Shown here: positions 1-12,703 of the stretch, piece after piece
Layout of the letters: each line of letters begins with the position of its first letter
How positions within the stretch are numbered: the stretch's first letter is position 1
From: Verpa conica
Taxonomy: Eukaryota > Ascomycota > Pezizomycetes > Pezizales > Morchellaceae
Reading direction: 5' to 3'
DNA length: 64,000 nt
Assembly: GCA_033030425.1 (NCBI GenBank)
Contig: JAUFSD010000005.1
Span: 124,001-188,000, forward strand
Notes under the pieces: model-generated
What the model saw: only the letters and a program-made list of their open reading frames with translations
The model's database searches: none
Told to the model about the DNA's origin: nothing
Made by a program: the position numbers and the translations under genes

Positions 1-2
1 GG

Positions 3-443
3 CTTAAAACACCGCCATACACTCACGATGGTGAATACAAGGTCCTCCTGGATGCGTTGAAACAGTACCCAGACGTGATATCCTTTATCACAAGCACCAA
101 CACCCTCGGGTCCTCGCTGCACCTATCCTCGCCGCCATCGCTTGTTGCTACAGGAGGAGCTCGGCGCACGGTTTACCAGCCAACATTGTCATCAGAGGCG
201 GGGACTGGGATTGGCGGACTCGGGGGTGCGAGTATTCATTGGTTGAGTCTCGGGAATGTTTCGACGATACGGAAGATGTTGAATGCGGAAGAGAGCCTGA
301 AGGACATTGCCGTGATCGGGGTGGGAGGGGTGAGTGATAGAGATGGATGGGAGAGAATGCTGAGTGTTGGTGCTGTGGCAGTCGGTGTTGGAACTGCGCT
401 GGGGGATCAAGGAGTGGAGATCTTTGGGAAGATCCTAGAGTGA
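3..443 (+). CDS. Dihydroorotate dehydrogenase, class 1 (fumarate-type)-like, C-terminal part
   Basis: The frame is open from the left edge, so the gene begins outside the window and only the last 146 residues are visible. They show the C-terminal half of the FMN-binding TIM barrel of class 1 dihydroorotate dehydrogenases: KTPPY near the start, the TSTNTLGSSL stretch, a glycine-rich segment (GLGGASI), then VIGVGGVSDRDGWERML and the closing VGTALGDQG segment, which in this family lies at the FMN phosphate site. The family oxidises dihydroorotate to orotate in pyrimidine synthesis; class 1A members are cytosolic and use fumarate. The catalytic base lies upstream and cannot be seen, so a related flavin oxidoreductase is not excluded. 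The stop is TGA at 441-443. Confidence 0.85.
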   Translation, partial: LKTPPYTHDGEYKVLLDALKQYPDVISFITSTNTLGSSLHLSSPPSLVATGGARRTVYQPTLSSEAGTGIGGLGGASIHWLSLGNVSTIRKMLNAEESLKDIAVIGVGGVSDRDGWERMLSVGAVAVGVGTALGDQGVEIFGKILE

Positions 444-1676
444 GTATGACAGCCCTGGAGATGTTGGAGGTATATCTTGAGATTTTCCCTTAGTATATAT
501 ATAGCCCCCTACCCTCTTATTTACTTTTTATTCTGTCCTATAAATATACACGCAATATGGATTTTAATACGTATTCCCAGTCACCCATGGGAAATTATAT
601 TCATGAAATATCACTCGACTAAAATTCTCAGTTCTCATGGCCCCATGAATGGATGAATTAATCACAAGTGCATCTCATGACCCCATATTAGCAAAGTCAA
701 TCATGTATACATCATATATATTATCTTGGTAGTTATCTGTACCTTTATAGAGGCCTAATTTCCAATGCATTTCCCCACACAACCAGACCGTAAGTCATTT
801 CACATTCAATATATCATGACGATGTTGTCACAACTGCATACCTAAGAGTCTAAAACTCCCTTACGCAACTCCTCCCCCACTATACAATACTAGTACTCAA
901 AGAACTCAAACCCCAATGGAATCATAGGAAATTCGTGCCTATAGCAATATAACGATGGGGGCAGTATTATATCTTTATAAAGCGACTCTAATATTCTTAG
1001 AGGAAGGAGAACACCAGTAAAACGTATCATATGGCTTTAAGAATTCTCAGATACCCATCTTATCCCTACAAATCAGCACTCTAATAGCTCATCACTACTT
1101 CCAAATCCCATAGCCGAGTGATATACCATGACTATATTTACAATCATAATTTATCACTCGCACATAATATAGCGATCTTATAGAGCGCACTAAAGATAGC
1201 AAGGCGATTACTCCTAAAATTAAGAACTAATATTATCGATATAATCAGAGCATCTTATAGGGCTCAAAACCTAAAAAAACCCTAACCTAAATCAGATAAT
1301 TCATTACGATTACGCTAACCTTGCTGGCCCCCACTTCTATCCTTGCACTGTCGAGTGATATTATATGTTCTAAATATTAAGTAAGGGCTTAAGTTTCTAG
1401 CAAAAGATAGCATCTAATTTAGCGCAAGCTATGTTCTTACGGGGATACTTCTACGAAAGAACTGAATGACTCTAAATGATGCCGACTCTGTGTCTCCTCG
1501 CCCTTGTGTTCCCCGTTCCTATATTTAGTCTCCTCAAGAATCCTCTCGGGGAATCCTACTGCAAGTCAGATAATTCTAGCCATCATAAGAACTTTAGAAA
1601 ATCATCTATTCGTAGCCGGCCCCGATAGCTCAATGCCTCCAATTGACTCGACTTCGGTCGAGTTTGTAACTACATG
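444..1676. other. Intergenic, AT-rich, no gene seen
   Basis: This stretch follows the dihydroorotate dehydrogenase gene and is AT-rich with frequent stops in all frames. Near 654-690 it has a GAATGGATGAATTAATCAC motif that resembles similar GAATGAATGAATTAATCATA motifs at about 32120 and 33410. I see no coding signal. Confidence 0.6.
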
Positions 1677-2031
1677 TATATGTTCTGGCCCGTTGGGGGA
1701 CGTGCCCGTTGGGGGGACGTCCCCTCAACGGGCAATCTGTTAGGTGCCCTACCCATTGGAGGGACACCCATGGGCGGGCCAACAAAGTATAGCCTAATTA
1801 ATACAGGGATACTCAAAAGAATAAGAATAATAGCTAGAAAATATAAATCTATCTTGAAATATATTTGTGATTTTTTTGGATTTTATTCTATGCTTTATTA
1901 AACTTGTAGGAGGCTGGAAGCTTTGTTCTGAGTGTTTTTTTGTAGCCAGGGTTTTTTTTATGTTGTTACCCGTGCAAGGGACGTAGGTTGGCCCATATAG
2001 AGGACGTCCCCCCAACGGGCCAGAACATATA
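1677..2031 (+). mobile_element. MITE-like element, family 1, copy 1
   Basis: About 355 bp bounded by near-perfect terminal inverted repeats. The left end reads TATATGTTCTGGCCCGTTGG and continues into GGGACGT. The right end is its reverse complement, ending in CCAGAACATATA. Each terminus also carries extra internal copies of the GGGGACGTCCCC-type motif. No coding capacity is visible, so it is a non-autonomous element. Related copies are at 32419-32882 and 36524-36841. The superfamily cannot be assigned from the ends alone; a TA-rich target is likely. Confidence 0.7.
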
Positions 2032-5000
2032 TGAGATAAATATTCTAGGGAATAGTACTCCTAATAGAATTTTCTATAAAAATTAGATAAGGTCTTCCCT
2101 GCTTACAGTGAATATTAAATAACATATCTTAAGAGAGCCCGGGTACATATACTACCATATATATTTATATATTTTAATGAAAACTCGCAAACTTTCTAGT
2201 ATGTAGGGAGGCTTGGGTATGATTATCACTACTAAAATTACTCTGTTCCCTGTGCCCAGACTAGTATTATGCAGGTAGCAGCCGCAGTTTTAGCTGGCCA
2301 GTATGATAGTTCAAAAACCTACACTTCCCATTTAAAAGTTATCACAGGTTCCACACAATTGTTCCGAACCCTCATACAAATGGTAGAGTATACGTACTTT
2401 CTTAACGTTGGTAAGACCTTATAAGAGGCTCCCACTCTAGTATAGGCCTTAGAGGTACCAACAACAAACTCACTGTGCCACGTGGCGAAGTCGCTCAGCC
2501 CCAGTCCGTTGCAACAGAGACTATACAATATGCAATATGACTCCACCATACCTCAGTACCCGGCTCAACGGGTGGCCTCTTCATCAACAAACGCGGTCTA
2601 TAGGAACGTTATGGGGGTGTCAAGCCCACTCTACTCCCGCTCACAGCAGAAAATCTATCCGCATCGATCTTCTTTACTGTTTACCTATGGTATGAAGTTG
2701 TCATCCTGCGCTTCAAACGGATTTTCCAGCTGTATAACCCCCTTGCTCAAGCCCTGGCCTTACAAAGAGACTCCTGGAACCAAGGGTCAAAAATCATAAG
2801 TATCGTCTCTTTATTATCCCTTACTGGTTTTCTTTGCTCGTATCTGACTCGACTTCCTATATAGTAGAACCCCGTTATAAGAATACACTCGGGTCCGGGA
2901 CCTTGTATTCTTATAAACCGCCTACTCTTATAACTGACACACAAGTCCTACTATATGAAGACAATAAGTCGGTATTATTACTACCAATCGGATATTCCTA
3001 TAGCGAGTATTCTTATACGGAAACACCCCCCCCTCCCTTGGTGTCCTCACATTAGTGGACTCCAAAAGACGGCACACCGCATCGCGCACTCCGAACGGAA
3101 ATCTACACTCAATACGGATGAGTACCGCTAAATACCGTTGATGCACGTCATGGGTTGACGTATACAATTGCGATATGTTACCCAAACGGTGACAGAAGAC
3201 AAATTAACGCAGCGGTGACGAAGAGTTTTCTTTCTAATCATAATCTGCCTTACTATTCGCTAAAAAATTCCTAGGCCGGCCAGGTGTAGTTTCCTGTACA
3301 ACAACCACCATCTGAAACGATGAAAAAACTCTAGGATCGAGCGAACCGCATAAGATTATGCAGCGATTTACCGAGAGAGTAGCCTCTCTGGGTTCTTGTG
3401 TGAGTACCTTAGAATCTCTTTTCTCTAATGAAAGATCCACTATACTAATCCGTTTGGATGCTATATTATTGCTGGGTCCACGCCCAGGGTCAAACAATAT
3501 GATTATCTTAACAAGGAACACGTGGAGACGAGTGACTTCTTATGAAGTGTATTTTAGGACTCCTAATACTAATTAGGCAACAGGCTATTAGGACTTGGGT
3601 TGACCTTGACGGAGGCTTGCATCCACCAAGGAGTAAGGCTGAACACCGAAGCCCATGGTGCTAGTTCTGAGACATTGTATCATCTTTGGTAAGTTGACCT
3701 AAATATACACCACAGCTGTGGGGTTCGTAGGGCCAGATCAGCCGACGCCATAACCAGCGCAGCGGGCAATAAGCCGATTAATTCTATTCCCACTTTCTGG
3801 TTGAGTTTCCTATTGGGTGCAAACTTTCCAGCGATAGAAAGAAAGATGTCTCATTTAGCAAGCTGCCAAACACCGTCAGCGTTAACAGCCGCGACATGTA
3901 GTTGTCAAGCGTTTCTAGAACAGAGTGACTGGGAGCGCCATGTCGCTCACTGAGGTCCACCAAATACACAAGGTTTCAGGCAGTGATAGGTTGAATTTTA
4001 AGGAACTGAGGGCTAAAGAAAGACAATCCTTAGTTTTGACAAATAATAAAATCACACAAGCTTACAATATGAGCTTGTGAGATAGGCATGCCATATTCCA
4101 GAAACGCTTGGCAACTACAAGTACACTGCCGAATACTGCGCCATTAGAAAATTGTTTCCAAAGTGGTAACTCCTGCATTACATCTAACTTATTACCTAAC
4201 AGAGCAGACTTTGAATGCGCTGACATTAGAGATCAAGTAGCCACATCATTACTGCTTCTACTAGTGCCTTTAGCCCCCGGTCTCTATCTCTCTCTGAAAT
4301 GGGTAACCATGCTCAAGAATCCTTTCCCCCTTCCCTACGCACCCACGCAGCTGCGTTAAACCAGTCCTGTTTTATATTTTCAACAGTAATCAGTCTTAGA
4401 TCACTAGTGTGTAGGTGGTAGTCGCATTGTTGGAAACGGTAGAGTCCTTTCATCTAACTATGTACAAAGGTCATTTTGCTAATCTCCAGAAGGGTGATAA
4501 CTGAGCGGGCGGAGTCCCGCAAAAACAACAGGAGAAACCACTGTGATATACCACAGACCGCAAATAGGAGATATAACACTGTCTAAACCTCTTACACATG
4601 GTTAGCCACAACATGTTGTGTTGTCACAAAAAAGAAGGGACCTCGTGCAGCATCGTGATAGAACTAACTGGCACACGTTTGGGCGCTGGCGTACGGGAAT
4701 TACTTCAAAGAGTAATATGCAGTGTCACGAAAAAAGAGAGGCCTACGCCGATCCACAGCCACGACACTATTAGATATGCGGAAACGCGGAAATGCGGAAA
4801 TTCACTTAGCTCTACTAACCTCCACTGACTCTTGTGTGAAGGATAGCTTGGCGTTACCTGGCACCTTTGACCCACCACCGCACAAGATATAGAATTAGCA
4901 GGCTCACTCTACCTTAGTTTCTTTGCACTACACCTAAACCTATGTTATGTACTGAGAGCCCGAAAGAAATAGCGCCCGCCACCGGATACTCCGATACCAA

Positions 5001-8000
5001 AAGTTTAGGTCAACACAGAACAAGCGGAGGCCGCCGTAATACAAGACATTCTTCTAGAATTATGGATCGATCTACATTAGGCAAGGTCACGGGGGCATAA
5101 GACATAGGTACCGGGATTGAAACACCGGTACCTGCCAAGAGAATGTCGGCATTTCCGACTCCGATTCTAGGCCGCCGCCTACGGGAGTTCAACCCTTGCT
5201 CAGCCGAACAATAAGGTTGTGCCTGTTCACCGCTCGGCAAATATACCTACTCTCGGGAGAAGCCACAAAAATATTTAGTAATCAAAAGCCAGCGAATGAG
5301 GCCGGATGCAAGTTAATTAGTTAGTGCTTTTTTTTTAAGTTCGGATATGTAACGTGAGGTCTAGCAATAAGCCCTAAATTACCAGTCGAGTGATTTCTTA
5401 TGAATGAAAGAATACCCACGTAGCTGAATTGAAGCCACATTAAGAAAACGACCTATAGAAACAAGCCGAGACCCTTAGCCACCCGCTGAAATGCAGTGTT
5501 GACAGATTCCCGGATCATTACCCTTTTGATTAGTTTGGCCACCGTGTGTGGTCATTTTTATCCTCGCCTACTCGTCGAATGATAAGTGGAGATGCTTAAC
5601 TCAACACCAGGACGCAAGAAAGTGCTACCTGCGGGATAATCCGGAAACTCAAGTAACAATAGGGGTAGGCACATTTTATCATAGTCGCCGAGACCAATAG
5701 TGATATATCCTTCCAACTGAGCCTATCATTCGTGTGACCATAAAAACAAATACCAGTGGATATAGTCACGTGATGTGACCACCACTACCATGAACTACAT
5801 CACTTTGCATGCCTGAAATCGCAACATTACCTCTAAACAACACACATATCTCAGTTAATTCGCCAAGTTTCTGATATTGAAACATCAGAAGCAGAGTCCC
5901 TTCCCCCCACTGTGCAGCAAATCTTGAGGTTTTATGCATCACGAGGCTACTGCCAAGAACATTTTCCAAAGCCTCTATGCCACCGATCCCGATTGCTCGC
6001 CGATACTTATCATGAGCTAGCTGAGGGGGAAAAGCAAAGGCATGAGCTGTGGGAGGCTTCCATAGAGGTGCGCCAACCGGCTCAATTGAATCCGGCAGAT
6101 CTCTGTGAAAAGTGTAGGCGTAAACGCCCTTACTTCATTGATCCTCCCAAAACAATGTTTGGTTGGGCTAATCTACGGTTTGAAAGATGCTCACAAGGGC
6201 GTCTTGGCAGCTAATGAGAGCTCTCTAAGACATACAGTGTTTCGGATTGTTTTAGTGGTCAACTAACGTAATTTGTAGTGAGTTTGCTGACCATAAGCAA
6301 ACATTGGAAGCATACAAGTGTAGAAATTATTCAGCGGTTATGGAACTCACGAATTGGATCTTCCCCCCACTCATCTCATCTCACTTTTGTAAGTTTCGAA
6401 CCACCACACTTTTTTTGTTTATGACCGTCCCCCCCCGAAGAAAAAAAAAGTGAAACTGATAAGAGATTTTACTATGTTGTAATGACTAAGACTTTTAGTG
6501 TCCAAACTCACATCTCTGCTCTCGTCCCGTCTTCGTTCATATCGGGGACTAACACTGCATTTAATAGGATCTACAGATACTATACTTTTTTGTAATCCTT
6601 GAATCAGCTGACACCCAGTACAACGTGTACTACGCCTAGAGTTATGTCATCCGTAAAGGGCTAAGGATGAGACATGCCCGGAATATTTGTTTTGTGGACT
6701 GCCGCCGTCAATACACCTTGACCCGTTGGTCAGATTCTCAGAGTTTTGCTAAGGGGAGATTAGCAGCGGCCGGGGATATTTGTCATGGCATACATTCCAG
6801 CGACATAAGTGTAATCAAGGGAACGGCGAACCTCCCTGGGTATGGCCGGGAAGCATATATTCCCATGCACAGACACGAGACTATAGCTCGTCAATCGTGA
6901 TATTGCCAATCGACCCTGCATCTATAGTGCTCTCCAGCCCATCGGTACTCGGAGACTAGTCGTCGATCTTGCAATTCCAAATTGAGCCCAGGAACATTAC
7001 CAACAGGGTTACACCTCCCCTAGAAGGGGGGAAGCAAACATGAGTCAAGACAACATCAACTTTATGTTTCAGTGCAGTGCATAACCAGGCTCCCATCCAA
7101 AGACATGCTGAGACCTGAGACCACCCTGTCATTTCGTCAATTTCCACCAGCCAGGTTTCGTCCGAGCTTAGTGGAGACGCGGCAGCCGCAACAAGAGAAG
7201 ACCTTGCATAGTCAATCCATTTCCATGAACAATCTTGAGCACATAAAAGATATGGTCCCCGATATCGGGCCGGTACTGAACGATCAAGGGTTATGGTGAG
7301 GGGGGGGACCAATTGAAGAAATGCATCAATAAAGGGTCATGAATCAGACACTAGTGCGCATATATCTTGGTACTGTGTGTTTTACATCATAGTGCTTGAT
7401 TTTTATTCTTGTTCTAAGAAGTGCCGAAGAGTGCATTGGGTCGTTTACACTGCCACGGAAGTATCCGGTAATCCTACATGGCATAGTGAGAAGAGAAGGG
7501 GGAGAAGAAAAAAACCACGCAAGCTGGAGCTTACCCATTCTCAGATTCTAGAACTTTTTGGCCAATAGGAGAGAATGTGAGAACATCAAAGCAATATTCC
7601 AAAAAAGCTTTGATCCCCCCGGCTCCTTAACTAGCCTTGTGATCAGATCGAAGCCGCTCACAAATTATGTCTTACGATCCACTCCGCCCGACATCTAATC
7701 CTAGGTTTTGTCTCACAATCTCAACAACCCACATCACCGATACAGGACACTCCTCCCGAATCTAAGACACAAGTCCTCAAATCATGCGGGGTGGGGGCCC
7801 TGTAACAAGATGGTCCCCGACGAGTCTTCCCCCGCGCCCGTCCCCGCTCCCGTGTGCTGGGCGGGTGGGGGGGGGGTGTGAATACATGCTTGACCACTCA
7901 CTATTTAGGGAATCAACCCGATGAGACACATACGATCTGTTCTTTGTAGATCTAAGAACCTACATTTCCTTCTATGTAAGTATCTTCAGTCTCACCAGGA

Positions 8001-8915
8001 AGAGAGTGTGTGGGGGGGGGAGGGAGGTCGTGGAGGATAATGTTGTCTCGGCTTCCCAGGGCATGAAGTGCAAAGCCACCAATCACATGAGCTCCTCTAC
8101 CACATCCATCCTAAGACTAGCAGATCTCTACCAGGATACGACTTAGGGCTGCAGAAGCTTTTTTATTTTTTCGGAGTTACACAGGAGGCGCCCAACGAGA
8201 CGACCCACATGCCACATAACTACAGAAAATTCCAGCCAACGCCGCCGTCACATATAACATCTCAGCTCCAGTCAGTCAGTGCCCGAAGTCGCCGAATTCC
8301 ATACAGAAGAGACAGCGAACCACGCTAGCACGGGGAAGCCTCCTGTTACTCGGCGATCATATAATCTTGTGGATTGTCTGGAGTATTCTTCATGGTAGTC
8401 GTGATAGCCCTAATCCAAGCAAGGGAGAGAAGTACCAACCGGAAGCCTGTAATTGGAAAAGCCGCATCATCTACCGTCACTCGGCATCTGCACAAATTAT
8501 AGCTGCTGCTACACAAGCCTACTAATCCTACCAGCAACTGTTCACTTGTACACGTAATATGCCTAATTGGGCGTATGACACATCAAAACACAATGGTCAA
8601 TCCACTAGGGTTCTCCAAGTTCCAAAATCACAGGGACACAAACAAGTAGGCTAAAGTCAAAGTAAACGATAGTAGACTCATACTCTTCATTATGTATGTA
8701 CATGTAGTCTACATTTTCCAAACACCGTCCCAGCCGATAAGACAAAAGAAACAAGAATACAAAGGAGCTGTTACTATTGCTGCCTGTAAATGTGAAAATA
8801 GACAAGGGGAAAAAGAAGAGAACGTAAAGTTTACAAGAGTAAAAGATGTAGAGTAAAGTTGGTATCCCGAAACCCGTAAATGAAATAAATGCACCCAAAA
8901 ATAAGAAAGAGAAGC
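2032..8915. other. Gene-poor intergenic block of 6.9 kb
   Basis: Apart from the possible transposon remnant at 2863-3020, I see no supported gene. The open frames are all about 100 codons or shorter, lack recognisable domains and are not linked by convincing splice sites. Base composition varies, with local poly-G/poly-C runs (for example near 6430, 7870 and 8015). The block may hold old, degraded repeats. Confidence 0.5.
2863..3020 (+). mobile_element. Possible Fot1/pogo-type transposon end (degenerate)
   Basis: The sequence starts AGTAGAACCCCGTTATAAGA, continues into a CTCGGGTCCGGGAC block and ends in TATAGCGAGTATTCTTATAC. This ordering resembles the termini I associate with fungal Tc1/mariner-type Fot1/pogo elements. 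Within it, 2877-2887 and 2904-2914 form a perfect 11-bp inverted repeat (ATAAGAATACA / TGTATTCTTAT). No transposase frame remains. The assignment rests on memory of terminal motifs and is tentative. Confidence 0.3.
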
Positions 8916-11900
8916 TCAAGGGATAAGTCCCCACTCGCCGTTCCAGTCCAACTCTGGTAATCCATGGTAATCCGCCTCCCCACCCACAATCTCTAGTGTT
9001 CTCTCCTCATCAATGTACCTAAATACCTCCTCTTCTGTAATGATGCCAGACCTTTGTGTCCCTGCCGGGATCTGGAGGCTAAATACCTCCCTTGCAACAC
9101 CCTTGACTTGCATAAGCACACAGTCCGCAACGGACCATACCTCACCAAGAGTCTTTAGTGCACCAACACCAAGCCTGATGCGTTCCTTCGCTAAGAAACC
9201 TTCATCACCCTGTAGTAGCCATGAGCACGCAGAGAGATGCACAATAGCTGCAAGAGTGATTACACATGTGAAGAAGGGTGTATGCTTGATTAATGGTGCA
9301 GGGAGGGTAATGAGCTTTGCAATAGTGTTGGCAGCAGTGATTGCCTTTGCGGTGTGCATTGCTCGTGGCTTTGGGGATGTTGACCATGCCGCCGGTGGTG
9401 TACATGATGTATCATCTGGGACTGTGGAAATAGCTAAGTGGGACTTTGGACGATGGAGATAGATTGTTGCTGCGTAGACAACCATGTGGGCTTGGAATAG
9501 CATCTCGTCGACTCTTCGGTCATTTCCTACTAGTTCCTTCTTGCAATTAGGGAGGTGGAGTCCCCAGTTGACAAGACTGGCATCTGCCGCATCGGCTTTG
9601 GGGTCCTCTGGATTGTCGCCTTGCCCAACAGCAAGGACCTGACCAAGGATTCGAACGGCATCAACACGGTAGGCAAATGAGCTAAAAACTGTAGTCTCCA
9701 ATGCGAAATAACGATCATCAAACTCTTGCAATGACTTTGGTTCTGGAATACGCTGTATAATAGTTAGCACTGGCAATAAGTAATAATACGATCTTAAAAA
9801 CATACCCCTGTGGAATAATCCTTCTCCTCGCAAGGTAGCGGAACAGTACATGGCATACTCCATAGCTTGAAAGAATCTTTTTGGTGAAATCCGGCAAGGA
9901 GGCCATCGAGATAGTAAAGTTCCCACCAAGTTCTCCGCCAGCTTTCAGCAAGAACCTTTCCAGCCTGTGTCCCATCGAGTGAGCTCTCCGAGAATTCCCT
10001 CATGTTCATTCTTAGGTCTAAGGCCAATTCAATAGCTGCATCTTTGACTTCAGCACTCTTCTCTTGGTCGTTATCACTGTGTAGCGCAATGGCAAATAAG
10101 AGAAGGGCTTGCACAGTGAATGCATTCCGTGGGGGAGTGTTTGTGAAAAGGGCTGTCTCAGCCTCTCGTCTGAATGTCTCTGTAGGTGCATTTTGGGCAA
10201 AGAACGAAGACACAAAGCGGATCACTGGTAGCAAAACCATGAGCTGTGACGCGGGGGTTGTAATAAGTTGGCCCGGTGGTAAAACAAACGGGTGCGCAGA
10301 GTGGAAATAAGCATAGTAAAGCTGTAATAGATTGGCAGTAACTGGTGCTGGGGAGAGTTCTTGAGGTGACGGAAAGGTGGTGCTGTTCTTGTGAAAAGCC
10401 CTGAGGGTGTCAAGAGGACTCGTAGTGGTAGGAGGAGTTACAGTTGGTGTGCTATCATTTGAGGGAGCGTTCGCTAGAGGAAGAGGGTTCTTGCTGAAGG
10501 AAGTGCATTTTCCATTGCCTTGTGCTGCTGGTGGTGGTGCACGAGTCGGCGGAGGTGCTAATGGTTTTGACCAGGTGTTAGAATTATGTAGAGACCAGCC
10601 CATCATTGTCTTTGCCATTTGTGATAGAGTTTTATGGAAAAGTTGGAAGAGGTGAAGATATTACTAGTAAGAGGAAGTATAAATGGGTAGATGGTGGAAG
10701 AAAGAAAAAAAAGATATTACAAAGGAAGGAAATATTATATAGATATAGAAAAAGGAAAGAGATGGGAGGAGTCAAAAATAGTGTTTCGTCTCTGGGACCG
10801 AAACGACAAGTGACCGGGGCCTTTTTTTCCTCGGCGATGACACCAGCGGGCCGTAGGTAGGCAAATGTTGATCGCCCCCGTAACCGCGCTGGAAGCCTTT
10901 GAGACAGAAACCCAAGGAGCGTGTAGATCCCGAGAGTAAGATCTTAGCACGGTCAAGTCCCACCAGAGGCACAGAGATTGCCGAAGTTTGGCAACTGCAA
11001 GCACGCAAGGAATCGGAGAGGGAAAAAACAAAGCCAAATCCTAAAAGAGATTGTTACAGGAAACAATCCGGATGACGATGACCGCAGGAAAATAGTGGCG
11101 ATCGTGCAGACGGGGAGGTACACGATACATGGGAATCGCCGTGGTGAAAGACCCAAGTACCTACATATACCCGACGGTGGTGACCAACGGTAAATGGCAG
11201 GGACGACAAGCGGTGTCCCAGACACAGGCGGTCTCGAATTGTGTAAGAAGCTTGGACCGTCTTGAGGTCGCCGAAGCAGCCTCAGCCTGAACTAGGGGCG
11301 TATAAACGCGGTTGGCCAAGGCAGCTGGAAGAATGGCGACCAGCCACATTCGTCGTTTGCCAAGTCCCACCCACACCCACATTGCAGTCCCCGCACGTCC
11401 CCGAGTCAAGTCCCCGAAGCCCTGGTTCTGAACCGTCTAACCGAATCAAGCATTCGATGAAACGCCACGAAACGTGCGCCCCAACGCCTCGGTACCCCCG
11501 GGGAACCAAATGAGACAATAAAGTAATGGAAATAATAAAAAGGAAATTCATAACAACGGCTTAAAAATTAAAGGGAAAAAATGTGTGTGCATCAAAAAAT
11601 AATAAAGGAAATTTGAAACTGACGAAAATGAAATATCGAAAAAGTGAAACAAAGAAATAGTCGGCGACGTAAGAAGATGGATAAATACTGGAAAGAGGAG
11701 CCTTACCTTCATTATTGGCATTCCCCTGCTGCTCCACTTCGGTGTTCTTTTTCTCTGCCGCTGGTGCGTTTGCTTCATCACCGCTAGATTTTGGTTCATC
11801 CTTTGCCGCTGCTGCTGCAGCGGCAGCAGCCTTCTTTCTTCTTGTTCCTTTCCATCCACGTCGTGACTTGACATAGGAGCATTCCCTTCCATCAGTCTGG

Positions 11901-12703
11901 CAACGATTACATGACGGAACCCCTGCATCACATTTTAGATGACGGGCTCGGCACTCTGTACATGCAAGAGCTACGGGAGGAGGCCCCACGAATCTTGCGA
12001 TACGCTGATATTGCTGCTGTTGGGCCTGTTGCTGTCTATTTGTTGGGGCACCCTGTGGTAAAGCCGGTACTACTGGTGTTGCGGTTTGGACCTGTGTGGG
12101 GGCAGGATGGAGGGATTGTGGAGCTTGAGGGGCCATAGAAGTGGGAGATTGCTGCTGCATCATCATGTGCTGCTGTTGGGGGATAATCGCTGGATACAGT
12201 TGCTCAGGATGGTTATAGGCAGCATTCGGGATGATTGGAGGTTGAGGAGGGGCAGTGTGGTACTGGGGGTGTGGGGGGTATGGGCTCACAACCGGGGGGA
12301 TTCCATGATGGTTGTGGTGCTGCTGCTGCTGCTGTTGTGGAGGTGCGTGTGGGTGTGGCAATGGCATTGGGGGCGAGTGTAACTGATGCTGCTGTGGCTG
12401 GTGCTGGTGTTGATGCTCATGTTGATGCTGGTGCTGATGCTGGTGCTGTTGGTATGCGCCAGGAGGGTATTCGACATAAGCGTTGCCGTTACTGGCGGAG
12501 GACGAGTACCCGTCTGTAGAGTATTCAGTCCCGCTACTAGCTCCTGCTCCTCCTCCACTCCCTCCACTCAAGGTTCCACTGCCAGTATCAGAGGAGTAGC
12601 CCGGCACGGTGGTAAACGAGGGGTTAGCCGCGGCTGCTGCAGCACTACTATTGTCATTGGGGATGAATGGGTAAGCGCCAGGGGGATTTGAGGGGTAGGA
12701 CAT
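8916..12703 (-). CDS. Zn2Cys6 fungal-specific transcription factor
   Basis: Three inferred exons on the minus strand: 12703-11707, 10557-9806 and 9752-8916, giving 861 codons with phases 1 and 0 preserved. Residues 1-235 are low-complexity, with His/Gln runs (about 84-105 and 123-133), Gly/Ser and Pro. The binuclear zinc cluster has Cys 248, 251, 258, 265, 268 and 275 in canonical C-x2-C-x6-C-x6-C-x2-C-x6-C spacing, followed by a basic SRRGWKGTRRKK arm. The C-terminal two thirds contain the helical middle region of fungal regulators (LLQLYYAYFHSAHPFVLP; WRRTWWELYYLDG). The 53-bp second intron has GTATGT and CAG ends. The first intron (11706-10558) is 1149 bp, unusually long; it could hide another exon, or the halves could be separate genes. 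I favour one gene, because the phases fit and this zinc-cluster type normally precedes this middle region. The target genes are unknown. Confidence 0.75.

Noticed and set aside
5912..6214. 100-codon frame with LAEGEKQRHELW, faintly like an HMG box
   Set aside because: The core aromatic and basic positions of an HMG box are missing and no flanking exon supports it.
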